64,000 nt of DNA from Effusibacillus dendaii (lineage in GTDB: Bacteria; Bacillota; Bacilli; Tumebacillales; Effusibacillaceae). Under the pieces are notes generated by a model. It had not been told where the DNA came from, did not search any database, and saw only the letters and a list, made by a program, of their open reading frames with translations. This document shows, in pieces, positions 34,466 through 44,407 of the stretch; the stretch's first letter is position 1, and each line of letters begins with the position of its first letter. The translations under genes and the position numbers were made by a program. Location of the stretch: NCBI RefSeq assembly GCF_015097055.1, contig NZ_AP023366.1, positions 2,374,001 through 2,438,000 on the forward strand, written 5' to 3'.

Positions 34466-36451
34466 ATGCAAGATATACGAAATGAACGTGATAATCAGAC
34501 GCAGCAGGATGCCGTAGATATTGATAAGCTTTTGGAAGAGGTGGACCATGAATCAAGGTTCCGCAAATATGCTGGACCGATGGCTATGGTCATTACGGTG
34601 ATTGCGATTGCGATGAGCGTTTTCCAACTGTATACGGCTGGATTCGGTTTGTTGGAATCTATAAAGCAGCGCTCCATCCACCTGTTTTTCTTAACCGTTC
34701 TTGTATTTCTGCTTTATCCCTCCGGAAGAAAAACAAGTGGCCGCAAAATGCCGACAGTCTTCGATTTTCTGTTTATGATTCTGGGAGCGGTGCCTCCCTT
34801 GTATCTATTCTTTCGGATTGATCAAATCAACCTGGGAGGCGGGCTGCTCGATACGGCCGACTACGCGATCGGCGCGATTGGAATTATTGTATTGTTCGAA
34901 GCGGCACGCCGCGTACTGGGAATGGGATTGACTACGATCGCCTTTGTGTTCCTGATCTATATCCTGTTTGGCCACTATATCCCGGGTACGTTTGGGCACC
35001 GGGAGTTCAGTTTGGAGCGTATCATTGAACATCTGTACTTTACGCCGGAGGGGATTTTCGGTATTCCACTCGGTGTATCGGCCACTTACATCTTCCTGTT
35101 TGTGCTGTTTGGGGCCGTTTTAAATGCCACCAAAATGACGCAGTTTATCAATGACTTTGCGCTTTCTCTGGCAGGGGGCACACCTGGTGGACCTGCCAAG
35201 GTGGCAGTCATTGCGTCTGGATTCATGGGCATGATTACAGGAAGTTCGGTCGCAAACGCCGCATCGATTGGTTCTTTTACGATTCCGTTGATGAAAAAAT
35301 ACGGTTATCGCCCCCATTTTGCCGGTGCGGTAGAAGCGGTTGCCTCAACTGGCGGTCAGATCATGCCTCCCATTATGGGAGCGGCCGCATTCATTATGGC
35401 AGAGTTTCTGAATATCCCGTACAGCCGGGTGATGATGGCAGCTATCATACCTGCTTTTCTGTATTACTTTGCATGCTGGGTGATTATCCATCTGGAAGCG
35501 AAAAAGAACGGGTTAAAAGGGTTATCCCGTAACGAACTTCCGAATTTGAAAAAGGTAATTGTCGATGGCGGTCATCTGATCATCCCTGTGGTGATTCTCG
35601 TCTATTTATTGGTCAGCGGTGTGACTCCGCTGTATGCAGCGGTATGGGGGATTTTCTCCGCTGTGATTATCAGTTTCCTTCGAAAACGAACGGCGATCGG
35701 TTTGAAAGGAATTTTGAATGCGTTGGAGATGGGGGCCCGAGGTGCTATTTCCGTTGGAATTGCCTGTGCGATCGTAGGTGTGGTTATCGGTTCGATCTCC
35801 CTTTCTTCGTTAGGTTTGGTTGTTGGCAACAGCATTATTAGTCTCGGCGGCAACAGTCTGATCCTGACCATGTTCCTGACAATGATCACCTGTCTGGTCA
35901 TGGGCATGGGGGTTCCCACCACTCCCATGTATATCATTGTGGCCACAGTAGCGGCCCCGATTTTGTCGCACAACTTTAACGTGATTCCGCTTGCGGCCCA
36001 TATGTTCGTGTTTTATTACGGGGCGCTTGCGGAAATTACACCACCGGTGGCGCTGGCCGCATTTACGGCAGCCGGTATTGCCCGCGCGAAACCGTTTAAT
36101 GTGGCGCTTACCGCTTGTCGTCTGGCGTTGGCCGGGTTTATCATTCCGTATTTTTATGTGTACAATCCCATTCTTTTATTGGAAGGACATAATTATTTAG
36201 AGATGATCTGGGCAGCTCTTACTGCAACATTGGGTGTAGTCTGTCTGAGTGTGGGGCTGCAGAACTGGATGTTCGGAAAAACAAATCTGATTCAGCGTAT
36301 CGCTATGTTTGTGGCAGCCATTCTTCTGATCACGCCCGGTCTGACAACTGATATTATGGGTGGAATACTGTTGATTGCTGTTGTGGTGTGGCAGAAAATG
36401 TCGCAAAAAACAAACAATAATCTTCCGAATAACAGTCAAATGGCTCAGTAA
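34466..36451 (+). CDS. TRAP transporter permease, fused 4TM/12TM subunits
   Basis: 661 residues, many membrane helices. The N-terminal part corresponds to the small DctQ-like subunit and the rest to the DctM transport subunit, fused as usual in TAXI systems. Motifs include GGTPGGPAKVAVIASGFMGMITGSSVANAASIGSFTIP, STGGQIMPPIMGAAAFIMAEF and MGMGVPTTPMYIIVATVAAP. Imports a carboxylate with Na+. GGAGGACG before the ATG. Confidence 0.94.
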   Translation: MQDIRNERDNQTQQDAVDIDKLLEEVDHESRFRKYAGPMAMVITVIAIAMSVFQLYTAGFGLLESIKQRSIHLFFLTVLVFLLYPSGRKTSGRKMPTVFDFLFMILGAVPPLYLFFRIDQINLGGGLLDTADYAIGAIGIIVLFEAARRVLGMGLTTIAFVFLIYILFGHYIPGTFGHREFSLERIIEHLYFTPEGIFGIPLGVSATYIFLFVLFGAVLNATKMTQFINDFALSLAGGTPGGPAKVAVIASGFMGMITGSSVANAASIGSFTIPLMKKYGYRPHFAGAVEAVASTGGQIMPPIMGAAAFIMAEFLNIPYSRVMMAAIIPAFLYYFACWVIIHLEAKKNGLKGLSRNELPNLKKVIVDGGHLIIPVVILVYLLVSGVTPLYAAVWGIFSAVIISFLRKRTAIGLKGILNALEMGARGAISVGIACAIVGVVIGSISLSSLGLVVGNSIISLGGNSLILTMFLTMITCLVMGMGVPTTPMYIIVATVAAPILSHNFNVIPLAAHMFVFYYGALAEITPPVALAAFTAAGIARAKPFNVALTACRLALAGFIIPYFYVYNPILLLEGHNYLEMIWAALTATLGVVCLSVGLQNWMFGKTNLIQRIAMFVAAILLITPGLTTDIMGGILLIAVVVWQKMSQKTNNNLPNNSQMAQ

Positions 36452-36461
36452 GGGGGACCCC

Positions 36462-37358
36462 ATGAAAGAGATACAAGGTATATCGGTCATTTCGTTGACG
36501 CCGTTTACGGAGTCAGGAGAGGTGGATACGGACAGCCTGCGTCGTCTGACCGAATTTTATTTAAAATCGGCTGTACACGGCATCACGATTCTTGGCATAA
36601 TGGGAGAAGCAAACAAATTGACGGAAGCGGAACGGCAATTGGTCACCGAGACTGTCATTCAGCAGGTGAATGGCCGAGTGCCGGTTATCGTAGGGTGTTC
36701 GGCAACGGGGACACACCAGTCTGTGCATTTTGCCAAGCAAGCGGCCAAAGCGGGCGCCGATGCCATTATGCTGGCACCACCGACCAATCTGAAAAATCTC
36801 GATTTGGTGCTCGATCATTACCGCCACGTAGCGAAGGCAACCGATCTTCCGTTGGTGGTGCAGGACGAACCGACGACGACAGGTGTCATTTTGCCGCCGC
36901 CGTTTTTTGGCCGGGTGGCGAAGGAAATCGGTACGGCCCGTTACGTGAAGTTGGAAGAGGCGCCGACAACTGTTAAGATCAGCCGCATTCTTGAGGAATC
37001 GAATGGAAAGTTTGGATTGTTCGGCGGTTTGGGCGGCATGTATTTTTATGAGGAATTGGATCGCGGGGCTGTTGGAATTATGACCGGGTTCGCGTATCCG
37101 GAAATTTTGGTGGAAGTATACCGTCTTTTCCAATCGGGCGATAAGCAGGCGGCCCGTGAATATTTCAATCGTTATCTGCCGTTGATCCGCTTTGAGGCAC
37201 AGTTGGGTGTGGGAGGCATGGCGATTCGCAAGCAGATTTACAAGCTGAGAGGTGCGATTCAATCGGCCTATGTCCGCCCGCCCGCCCCCGGTGTCGATCA
37301 AAGAACATTGGAAGAACTGGAAGAACTGATGCAGTTTCTGGGATTGGGGAGGAAATAG
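36462..37358 (+). CDS. DapA-superfamily enzyme with altered active-site motifs
   Basis: 298-residue class I aldolase-type TIM barrel. The Schiff-base Lys is present (Lys163 in YVKLEEAP). Two motifs differ from the DHDPS/KDG-aldolase norm: GTTGE is GIMGE (45-49), so the carboxylate-binding Thr pair is lost, and the YN(I/V)P motif with the catalytic Tyr reads QDEP (134-137). The enzyme therefore probably does not do standard pyruvate aldol chemistry. AAGGGGG before ATG 36462, ten bases after the permease stop. Likely acts on the imported acid. Confidence 0.85.
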   Translation: MKEIQGISVISLTPFTESGEVDTDSLRRLTEFYLKSAVHGITILGIMGEANKLTEAERQLVTETVIQQVNGRVPVIVGCSATGTHQSVHFAKQAAKAGADAIMLAPPTNLKNLDLVLDHYRHVAKATDLPLVVQDEPTTTGVILPPPFFGRVAKEIGTARYVKLEEAPTTVKISRILEESNGKFGLFGGLGGMYFYEELDRGAVGIMTGFAYPEILVEVYRLFQSGDKQAAREYFNRYLPLIRFEAQLGVGGMAIRKQIYKLRGAIQSAYVRPPAPGVDQRTLEELEELMQFLGLGRK

Positions 37359-37360
37359 AA

Positions 37361-37987
37361 TTGGATATGATTCGTAATATTTATTGCGTAGGAAGAAACT
37401 ATCGGTTGCATGCCGAAGAATTGGGGAATGAAGTGCCGAAAAGTCCGTTTCTCTTTTCCAAACCGACTCACGCGCTGGTGCAGGCAAATGGCCAGGAAAT
37501 CCGGTTGCCGGGTGATCGGGGAGAAGTGCATTTTGAAACGGAGTTTGTCGTTCATATTGGAAAACCCCACCAACCGGGGATGAAGGTGGCGGAACTTGTC
37601 GACCGGATGGCGTTGGGCATCGATTTTACCCTGCGGGATGTACAAAGCGAGTTGAAGAAAAAGGGCCATCCGTGGCTGCTGGCGAAAGGATTCCCGAATT
37701 CAGCTGTGATTACCGAATTCCGGCCGTTTCCTGGTGAGGATGTTTGCAAAACGATTGATTTCTCATTGCGCAAAAATGGGGAACAGGTGCAGCGCGGCAA
37801 TATCCGTGACATGCTGTTCGACTTGCAAACGATTGTTGATTTTGCATCGGTTCATTTCGGTCTTGGCGTGGGAGATTTGATTTATACCGGCACGCCGGCG
37901 GGAGTTGGACCTGTGGCGGACGGCGACTTGCTGGAACTGCTTTGGGGCGATGAGGTGATCGGTTCCTGCCGGGTCAAACTGGTGTAA
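37361..37987 (+). CDS. Short FAH-family enzyme (acylpyruvase/oxaloacetate tautomerase type)
   Basis: 208 residues with no N-terminal domain: [33 protein letters not shown], Glu pair in [12 protein letters not shown], Asp in [10 protein letters not shown], then [20 protein letters not shown]. Size and motifs match YcgM/FAHD1-like enzymes. TTG at 37361 is eight bases after GGGAGG; the ATG at 37367 is less well spaced. It starts directly after the DapA-family stop. Confidence 0.88.
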   Translation: MDMIRNIYCVGRNYRLHAEELGNEVPKSPFLFSKPTHALVQANGQEIRLPGDRGEVHFETEFVVHIGKPHQPGMKVAELVDRMALGIDFTLRDVQSELKKKGHPWLLAKGFPNSAVITEFRPFPGEDVCKTIDFSLRKNGEQVQRGNIRDMLFDLQTIVDFASVHFGLGVGDLIYTGTPAGVGPVADGDLLELLWGDEVIGSCRVKLV

Positions 37988-38007
37988 GGGAAAGGCGGAG
38001 TTGGGGT

Positions 38008-38400
38008 ATGGTAATTCGCAAGGCGGAGCATATCGCATTGATCGTTACCGACATGGATCGTTCGATTGCCTTTTATTCGGAACTGTTCGGGTACCAATTG
38101 CGGGCCAGAGGCGAAAGCAAGACACGGGAAATGGCGTTCTTGCATCATGCGGAACAACCCGGCTTTGAAATTGAATTGATTCGTGACCTTGTACCGCAAG
38201 GACCGTATGGAGAAAAAGGTATTGTCAATCATCTGGCATTTACGGTCGATGATATGGAAGAAGCGATGTCCTATTTTCGAAAGAAAGGAATTCAATTTCA
38301 TACGGAAACGCCGAATATTGCGATTGATGGGGCAAAAACGGCTTTTTTTAACGGGCCGGACAAAGAGCTGCTGCAGCTTGTGGAACCGGCACGCAGATGA
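38008..38400 (+). CDS. Glyoxalase/VOC-fold protein
   Basis: 130 residues, two beta-alpha-beta-beta-beta modules: HIALIVTDMDRSIAFYSELFGY with metal His, and VNHLAFTVDDMEEAMSYFRKKG with the second His, ending ELLQLVEP with a metal Glu. The family includes glyoxalase I, dioxygenases and epimerases; which reaction applies is unknown. Last gene of the catabolic cluster, before a terminator. Confidence 0.88.
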   Translation: MVIRKAEHIALIVTDMDRSIAFYSELFGYQLRARGESKTREMAFLHHAEQPGFEIELIRDLVPQGPYGEKGIVNHLAFTVDDMEEAMSYFRKKGIQFHTETPNIAIDGAKTAFFNGPDKELLQLVEPARR

Positions 38401-38410
38401 TCCTGTATGC

Positions 38411-38431
38411 GGGGCCGAACGGCCCCTTTTT
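38411..38431 (+). terminator. Terminator of the TRAP/FAH operon
   Basis: GGGGCC, loop GAAC, GGCCCC, TTTTT. Confidence 0.85.
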
Positions 38432-38433
38432 CA

Positions 38434-39210
38434 TTAATTGGTAATTCGTTTGAACAAACGCGTATTCAAAAAGAGTATCAGTCCGCAAGCGCCTATCAGA
38501 ACTCCCCAATCCAATAACAGTTGGCTGGAAACGGTTCCAACCAGCAAAATCCGCAAGCTGTCGACCAGATAACTCATCGGATTCATCATGGCCACCACTT
38601 TCAGCCAGGCAGGCATAATCGACAACGGATACAAGGCGTTGGAGGAAAAGAACAGGGGCATCGTAATCAGCTGCCCAATTCCCATCATCCGTTCGCGTGT
38701 TCGCATGAGCGAAGCCAAAACCATCGAGAGCCCGGAGAAGAAAGAGGCCCCCACGATAACTGAGAAACAAACCCCCAAAATGTTGCCGATCCCCCAATGA
38801 AGCCGTACTCCCAGCAGCAAGGCCAGCAGTATAATCACGATCAACTGACTTATCGATCGGAGCGAAGCGGAAAACATTTTGCCGAGCACGAGAGAAGAAA
38901 TTCGAATCGGTGTTGTCAAGACTTTCTGCAGCAGCCCCATATCTTTTTCCCATATAATCGCAATGCCAAAGAAAATCGAGATAAACGTGATTGATTGAGC
39001 CAAAATACCCGGTGTCAGGAAGGCCATATAGCTGATTCCGTCTGTCGGAATGCCGCGGATACGGCTAAACGCCTGACCAAAAATCAACAGCCAAAGGGCC
39101 GGCTGGACGCCCCGCATCAGCAGCTCCGTCGGGTCTTGCCGCAATTTCCTTGCTTCCAGTTCGACAATCGTGAATACACGGGTCCAATAAAGCAGGAACG
39201 AATTTTTCAT
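38434..39210 (-). CDS. ABC-2 type export permease (DrrB-like)
   Basis: 258 residues, six membrane helices, with RGVQPALWLLIFGQAFSRIRGI and MNPMSYLVDSLRILLVG typical of daunorubicin/antibiotic ABC-2 permeases. The start MKNSFLLYWTR at 39210 is preferred to the longer frame from 39252, but no good ribosome site is seen, which fits a deletion just upstream. The cognate ATPase gene next to it is frameshifted, so export activity is doubtful. Confidence 0.8.
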   Translation of the reverse strand: MKNSFLLYWTRVFTIVELEARKLRQDPTELLMRGVQPALWLLIFGQAFSRIRGIPTDGISYMAFLTPGILAQSITFISIFFGIAIIWEKDMGLLQKVLTTPIRISSLVLGKMFSASLRSISQLIVIILLALLLGVRLHWGIGNILGVCFSVIVGASFFSGLSMVLASLMRTRERMMGIGQLITMPLFFSSNALYPLSIMPAWLKVVAMMNPMSYLVDSLRILLVGTVSSQLLLDWGVLIGACGLILFLNTRLFKRITN

Positions 39211-39281
39211 ATTATCCGAGTCTTCTAGCGGTTTTACGGCTGCGTGTAACATCCCTCAATCCCCCTTGCTGCTGTTCAAAA

Positions 39282-39921
39282 TCACCGGCAAAATGAGCGA
39301 AAATTTTGGAGCAAAGCATCTCCGCTTCTTCCATGTAATGAGTGGTCAAAAGCACGGTCATTCGGAATCGGACCGAAGCTGCTCAATGTGATTCCAAACT
39401 GCTTTTCGGGCGACCGGGTCGAGACCGACAGTCGGTTCATCAAGAAACAGAACCTGCGGGCGGTGAAGAATCTCCTGCCCAATCTCAAGGCGGCGAATCA
39501 TACCACCGGAGTACGTTTTGACAGGTCGCTCCGCTACATCGTCCAAATGGAGCATTTGCAGGGTTTCCGGAATCCGTTCGGCCCTTTCCTTTTTGCTGAG
39601 TCCGTACAATTTTGCGAAAATCAGCAGATTCTCATAACCGGTCAAATTGCCGTCCACTGACAGCGCCTGGGGGACGTAGCCGATCATTTCACGGATCCGA
39701 AAGGGATTTTGGGTTAAGGAATAGCCAGCGATTTCGATTTCCCCTTGTTGAACGGGCAGCAAAGTAGTCATCATTTTTATTGTGGTGGATTTGCCGGCTC
39801 CGTTCGGGCCCAGCAGACCAAAACATGTACCCCGTCCCACCTCAAAATTGACATCCTGAACGGCCGGAATTTCACCGAATGTTTTATATAGATTCTTTAC
39901 ACGTATGGCGATTTCACTCAT
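39282..39921 (-). pseudogene. DrrA-type ABC ATPase, frameshifted near its C-terminus
   Basis: Intact through Walker A GPNGAGKST, signature YSGGMIRRLEI and Walker B LFLDEPTVGLDP to LRSDS near 39362, where one G is missing relative to the expected DSGMTVLLTTH. The H loop (TTHYMEEAEMLCSKI) follows in the next frame and then the C-terminal ~90 residues are absent. Without the H-loop His the ATPase should be inactive. Overlaps the MarR gene stop (ATGA). Confidence 0.75.
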
Positions 39922-40370
39922 TGATTTTCACCCCGCTTCGGAATTGCGTCTGACAGTTTACGCATGAGCTGCACCAAATGGGTCCGCTCTTCCCTGCTGA
40001 GTTTTTCAAATGGCTCCACCAGAGCGGAAAGCCACATCGATTCCACATGACGAATCGTTTCGTTTCCTTTGTCGGTTAACCGTATAATTTTGATGCGTGT
40101 ATCGGCGGTGTCTGTCGAACGGTAAACAAGACCGCTTTTTTCGAGACGGTCGATCATTTGGGACATCGTACTCGAACGGACGTTCAAGTGGGAGGCCAAC
40201 TCGCCGATTGTACGTTTCCGGCTGCGCCAGATATGGCGAAGGATCAGCCATTGAACACGAGTGATGGGGAAAGATTCCTGTCCGTCGAGCATTCCGGACC
40301 GCAAATAGCGGTTGACCGATTGCAAGCTGATCAAAAATTGTTCAAGCGGCTCTGTGTTCTTATCGGGCAA
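39918..40370 (-). CDS. MarR-family transcriptional regulator
   Basis: 150 residues, winged helix: VQWLILRHIWRSRKRTIGELASHLNVRSSTMSQMIDRLEKSGLVYRS with the wing in DTADTRIKIIRLTDKG. It heads the operon with the DrrA/DrrB-type transporter and probably represses it. TTG at 40370 is eight bases after AGAGGAG; GTG at 40379 overlaps that site. A palindrome lies in its promoter (40403-40425). Confidence 0.88.
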   Translation of the reverse strand: MPDKNTEPLEQFLISLQSVNRYLRSGMLDGQESFPITRVQWLILRHIWRSRKRTIGELASHLNVRSSTMSQMIDRLEKSGLVYRSTDTADTRIKIIRLTDKGNETIRHVESMWLSALVEPFEKLSREERTHLVQLMRKLSDAIPKRGENQ

Positions 40371-40402
40371 CAGAATCACTCCTCTTATATATATTATATA
40401 GC

Positions 40403-40425
40403 GAAACTACATAAATGACAGTTTC
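40403..40425. promoter_or_regulatory. Palindromic operator of the MarR operon
   Basis: GAAACT and AGTTTC separated by 11 bases, lying between a CTGTCA -35 and a TATAAT -10 (minus strand, -10 at about 40395-40400). Position fits autorepression by MarR. Confidence 0.5.
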
Positions 40426-40458
40426 AGTCTATCACAAATTTAAAAATCAAACCGGCCA

Positions 40459-41501
40459 TCATCTGCCGGTACGTTCAGATGGACTGCGCAGGAAAGAAGC
40501 GGCTAATGCGAATAGCGTAGTGATCAACATGACCGTAAACGCCATATGGTAGCCGTTGATCACAAGGCCAATATCGTTCGGTTGAAGGTTCGCGATTTGC
40601 TCCTTTGAAAAAACAATGCAATCAGCAGAACGACGGAGGCGCGGGCCAGAGAATTTAAAAATGCGGTCAAATTTGCCATCGCATAAGCACGGTCTCGGAA
40701 CAAACCAAAATCGATCAAGGGGTCTTTCGCATGCCATTCGACCCAAATAAAACAGGGAGTAAATACGCAAAACAGGACAAACCCCAGGATGACAGGCCAA
40801 CTGTTCCATCCCAAAACGCCTTCTTCCGAGAAGGCAAGGATGAGTCCGCCAAGCAGCAGGAAGACCACCGCAATTCCCCGTAAGTCCACTTTTTCGGTAT
40901 GTGATCTTTGAGGGACAGGCCGCAGCGTAACAATCCCCCAAATGACGCCGGTCACTCCAACCGGCACATTAAACCAGAACACCCACTGCCAACCGAAGGA
41001 AGCAGCCAGCCAACCTCCGATGGAGGGCCCGAGCAATTGTCCGATCGAACTGATCAATACGTTGATGCCCAATCCGGTTCCCAACAAACGTTCCGGAAAC
41101 GCATCTGTGATCAAGGCAGTCGTGTTGCTGATGATGAGCGCACCACCTGCCGCCTGCAAGGCGCGTAGTCCAATCAAGACCCAAACATTCGGTGAAAATC
41201 CGATTAAGAAACTGACGACGGTGAAGCCGACAAACCCGGTCAAATATAAATTGCGGTGCCCATAAATGTCAGCAAGACGTCCGAATACCAGAATTAAAAT
41301 CGTGCTGAACAACATATAGGAGAGCAGAATCCAACTGGCAGTTACGGCAGTTGCATGAAAATGCTGCGCTACCTCCGGAAGAGCTACATTCAGTGTACCG
41401 TTGTGAAGAGCTGTCAGTATCACCCCTAAACTGGTAACGGACAGCAGCAGCCAGGGATAAAGCCGGTCGGATGCACTGGAATGATGTGCAAGAACTCTCA
41501 T
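40459..41501 (-). pseudogene. DHA2-type (14-helix) MFS drug transporter with internal deletion
   Basis: The first ~300 residues are normal (SVTSLGVILTALHNGTLNVALPEV, motif A GRLADIYGHRNLY, motif C GPSIGGWLAASFGWQWVFWFNVPVG). In the ninth or tenth helix, LLIALFFQ is followed by unrelated residues and a stop at 40560. The normal C-terminus (DIGLVINGYHMAFTVMLITTLFALAASFL) appears in another frame up to 40459. About 100 residues are missing. Multidrug efflux is presumed lost. Confidence 0.75.
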
Positions 41502-41641
41502 GTGTGTGCTTCCTTCCTTGTCATTTTACCCCAATACATCTTGTCAATTGGAACTGCCAAAAAAGAAAAAAGGCGACTGCCCCCCGTTCGGGATTCGGGA
41601 GACACCTGCCCGCTTTTAAGAGAAGCCGTTTTAGAAAAATG

Positions 41642-42415
41642 TTATCTGGCTGTTGACCCTCCATCCACAGCCAATACTTGACCGGTCGTAAAATCGGATG
41701 CAGCAGAAGCGAAATAAAGTGCCGCCCCCTGCAGATCGCGATCACCGCCGACTTTCCTTAACGGTGTTCTTTCGATCACACGGTCCATTCCCTTTTCCAA
41801 TGTAGCTTTCGTCATTTTGGTCGGGAACATGCCGGGTGCGATGGCGTTTACATAAATGTTGTAACGAGCCCATTTGACTGCTAAATCTTTGGTTAGAATT
41901 ATAACTCCGCCTTTGCTGGCGTTATAACCGACCGTATCCATAGCTTCCGGATCGCTTCCGCGCAGACCGGCCACAGACGCGATGTTGACGATTTTACCGC
42001 CGCCTGCTTCTTTCATGTGACGACCTACCGCCTGTGACATCAGAAACGTTCCGGTCAGATTTGTCTGTATAACTTTCTGCCAGGCGTCAAACGGCATTTC
42101 TAACGCAGGAGCTCCCCAGGTGGCGCCCGAGTTGTTGACGAGAATATCGATTCGGCCAAATTCTTTCAATGCGCTTTCTACCGCTTTCGCAATTGAATCC
42201 GGATCCGTTACATCCAATCCAAGGGCCAGCGCCTTGCCGCCTTTTGCCTCCAATTCAGCTTTTACCTGTTCGCAGTTCTCCACCCGCCGTGAACAAAGTA
42301 TCACGCTGGCGCCCGCTTCCACATATGCTTCCGCAATCTGTTGCCCTAATCCGCGTCCGCCACCTGTGATCAGTGCGACTTTTCCGTCTAATCGAAACAA
42401 GTCCAATACATTCAT
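41642..42415 (-). CDS. Short-chain dehydrogenase/reductase
   Basis: 257 residues, complete SDR: TGGGRGLG cofactor loop (about 17-24), DVTD, NNSGATWG, catalytic Ser in NIASVAG, and YNASKGG with Tyr and Lys. The pattern resembles gluconate 5-dehydrogenase/RhlG-like SDRs. The Arg in CSRR after the second strand suggests NADP(H). Substrate unknown. ATG at 42415 with GGGGTGAT upstream. Confidence 0.85.
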   Translation of the reverse strand: MNVLDLFRLDGKVALITGGGRGLGQQIAEAYVEAGASVILCSRRVENCEQVKAELEAKGGKALALGLDVTDPDSIAKAVESALKEFGRIDILVNNSGATWGAPALEMPFDAWQKVIQTNLTGTFLMSQAVGRHMKEAGGGKIVNIASVAGLRGSDPEAMDTVGYNASKGGVIILTKDLAVKWARYNIYVNAIAPGMFPTKMTKATLEKGMDRVIERTPLRKVGGDRDLQGAALYFASAASDFTTGQVLAVDGGSTAR

Positions 42416-42608
42416 TTGATCACCCCATCCGTTTCACAAAATCGTTTACGTTCCAGCTGTTTGTTGGAATCTATGACAGAATTCTAGGTTCGTGTACAGA
42501 ATCCTTTTAATTGTGAAAAAAATTCCGTACTCATTCCATAAATATTCCACAATCACCTGGTACATTCAACTTGTGGGGCAGACAACAAATCACAAAGAGG
42601 TGTTGAAC

Positions 42609-42994
42609 ATGAAGTGGAACTCGTACTTGCAACTGTGGGAACAATCGCTATTGTTGGATCGGGCAGCGCATTCGCTGCAGGATCAGGTGAAAGCACAACT
42701 GGCTCCGATTCAGGATGATTTGGCGAAAATCAAACAGGCGCGCCAGGCAAATAAGCCGCTGCTTGATCAAATCAAACCGATCCGCGAGCAGAAAAAGGCT
42801 CTTTGGAGTCAAATCAAACAGCTCGAACAAGACAAAAATCCCTGCGACAAGAAGCGGCTGCAGATCGAAAACAGAAGAACGAAGCGGACCTTTCTAACGT
42901 GCTCGATAAGTTGATTCAGGACGAGCAGCAGATTCTTTCGTTGAAAGGGGAAGTGCTGCAGGACGAACAACAAGTGGGCAGTCTGTTGCAGTAA
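42609..42994 (+). pseudogene. Coiled-coil protein gene split by a frameshift
   Basis: ATG at 42609 (MKWNSYLQLWEQSLLLDRAAHSL) behind AAGAGGTG. The helical, Gln/Lys-rich text continues to KQLEQDKNP near 42840. The same character resumes in another frame (ADRKQKNEADLSNVLDKLIQDEQQIL...DEQQVGSLLQ, stop 42994), whereas the original frame ends at 42914 with unrelated residues. The length with one correction would be about 128 residues. It stands before two coat genes and has its own terminator. Real decay and sequencing error cannot be told apart here. Confidence 0.6.
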
Positions 42995-43015
42995 TTCCAT
43001 TCGAATCATGACCGA

Positions 43016-43057
43016 CAGAGGATGCAACCGTTACTTGATGCGGTTGTATCCTCTTTT
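43016..43057 (+). terminator. Terminator after the coiled-coil gene
   Basis: AGAGGATGCAACCG and CGGTTGTATCCTCT inverted (one mismatch), then T-run. Confidence 0.85.
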
Positions 43058-43127
43058 TGCAGCTTTTCATTTGTCCAGCATAAACCTATCTCTCACGGGG
43101 AAGATACAAACGGGAGGTGGTAAAAAC

Positions 43128-43337
43128 ATGGCAACGCAAGGGTTGGCATTACATGAAACGCTGGAAATGCACGAAATTCTCAATTTTAAAACCGTCTGCA
43201 TGACCAAATCGAAAACGATGCAAGCGTTAGTTACCGATGAAGAACTGAAAGCCATCATGCAGAAAGATGTGGAACAATCCACCAGAGCCATTAGCGACCT
43301 GCAAGATCTTTTATCAAGAGCCGCTCAAATACAATAA
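43128..43337 (+). CDS. Small spore coat-associated protein
   Basis: 69 residues, MATQGLALHETLEMHEILNFKT; helical. The LHETLEMHEILNFK... pattern with a partner gene of CotF type downstream is common in spore formers and is the basis of the call. GGGAGGTGG about 9 bases before the ATG. The two genes are 21 bases apart. Confidence 0.7.
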   Translation: MATQGLALHETLEMHEILNFKTVCMTKSKTMQALVTDEELKAIMQKDVEQSTRAISDLQDLLSRAAQIQ

Positions 43338-43358
43338 TTGGATGGAGGTGAAAAACGG

Positions 43359-43649
43359 ATGAATACCATTATTGAAAACTTGATCGGAATGAACACCCTG
43401 ACCGATCAAGTGATTGCGACCGATTTATTGATCGCGGCAAAAACCGGGGTAAGAAATTGCGCTGCGGCAGTAACGGAAGCCGCAACCCCCGAAGTCAGAT
43501 CGGTTCTGCGCAATCAGTTAAAAGAAGCCATTGAGTTGCATGAGGAGATCACCCAATTCATGATGAGCAGGGGCTGGTACCATCCCTACAATCCAAATGA
43601 ACAAATTCAATTGGATTTGACCAATGCGGAGACGGCGCTCAACGTTTAA
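43359..43649 (+). CDS. CotF-family spore coat protein
   Basis: 96 residues, four-helix-like domain: TDQVIATDLLIAAKTGVRNCAAAVTEAATPEVRSVLRNQL...EITQFMMSRGWYHPYNPNEQ. The MxxRGWYHPYNxNEQ ending is the CotF signature. GGAGGTG upstream of ATG 43359. Expected to be expressed late in the mother cell; promoter not defined. Followed by a terminator. Confidence 0.85.
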   Translation: MNTIIENLIGMNTLTDQVIATDLLIAAKTGVRNCAAAVTEAATPEVRSVLRNQLKEAIELHEEITQFMMSRGWYHPYNPNEQIQLDLTNAETALNV

Positions 43650-43707
43650 GAAAGATTAACGACATTTTATACCGTCCATGCAAGACGCTCTTCCACCAAA
43701 ACGAACG

Positions 43708-43735
43708 AAGAGGCCCGGAGAAGGCCTCTTATTTA
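43708..43735 (+). terminator. Terminator of the cot genes
   Basis: AAGAGGCC, loop CGGAGAA, GGCCTCTT, ATTTA. Confidence 0.7.
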
Positions 43736-43966
43736 GTCGATTGGAATTTATAAATTTTCTTTACCTCCGAGAGGTTAACCCCCATTCGTTATAGTCAACC
43801 CATCCACATTTATTCCACATTTGTTTGGTAACTTTAATAGATCATAGATAGAGAGGTTCTGGGAGTGCCGTTTGGGACTTTACAAGGGATTTACATGAAA
43901 TTGGCGAATGCCAGATAAGAAGTTCACAGGTCCAGGGATTTAGCAATGCGGAGTGAGGAGAGCCGA

Positions 43967-44386
43967 ATGGAACACGACAAACGTTTAATTTTTATTGTTG
44001 ACGACGATTCGAACGTGCGTGAAATTATGCAGGCGTATTTGCAGGCGGAAGGATATGAGGTACATACATTTGAACGTGCTGAATCCGTATGGGAAGTCTG
44101 GTCCGACCTTCCTCCTGATCTCGTTATATTGGATATCATGATGCCCGGAATGGATGGATATGAGATGTGTCGGACGATACAGGCTAAAAGTATGGTTCCC
44201 ATCATCATGGTGTCAGCCAAAGACAATGAAGTAGACAAAATCGTGGGTCTTGAACTCGGTTCCGATGACTATCTGTCAAAGCCGTTTTCGCCTCGGGAAT
44301 TGGTGGCACAGGTGAAAACGCTGTTTCGCAGAATTGATGTAATGGCTGGCGATGCGGGAAACGGAACCGGTCGGCAGGAAATGTAG
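43967..44386 (+). pseudogene. Response regulator without output domain
   Basis: A complete receiver: FIVDDDSN, phospho-Asp in VILDIMMPGMDGYEMC, MVSAKDNE, SKPFSPRELVAQVKTLFRR. OmpR-type regulators continue with a winged helix, but here the text ends 13 residues later (VMAGDAGNGTGRQEM). The next frame is a histidine kinase fragment that has lost its start. A single deletion removing the DNA-binding domain and the kinase N-terminus explains both. Could still act as a stand-alone receiver. Confidence 0.65.
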
Positions 44387-44407
44387 CGGACTATACGAAC
44401 AGGTGAT

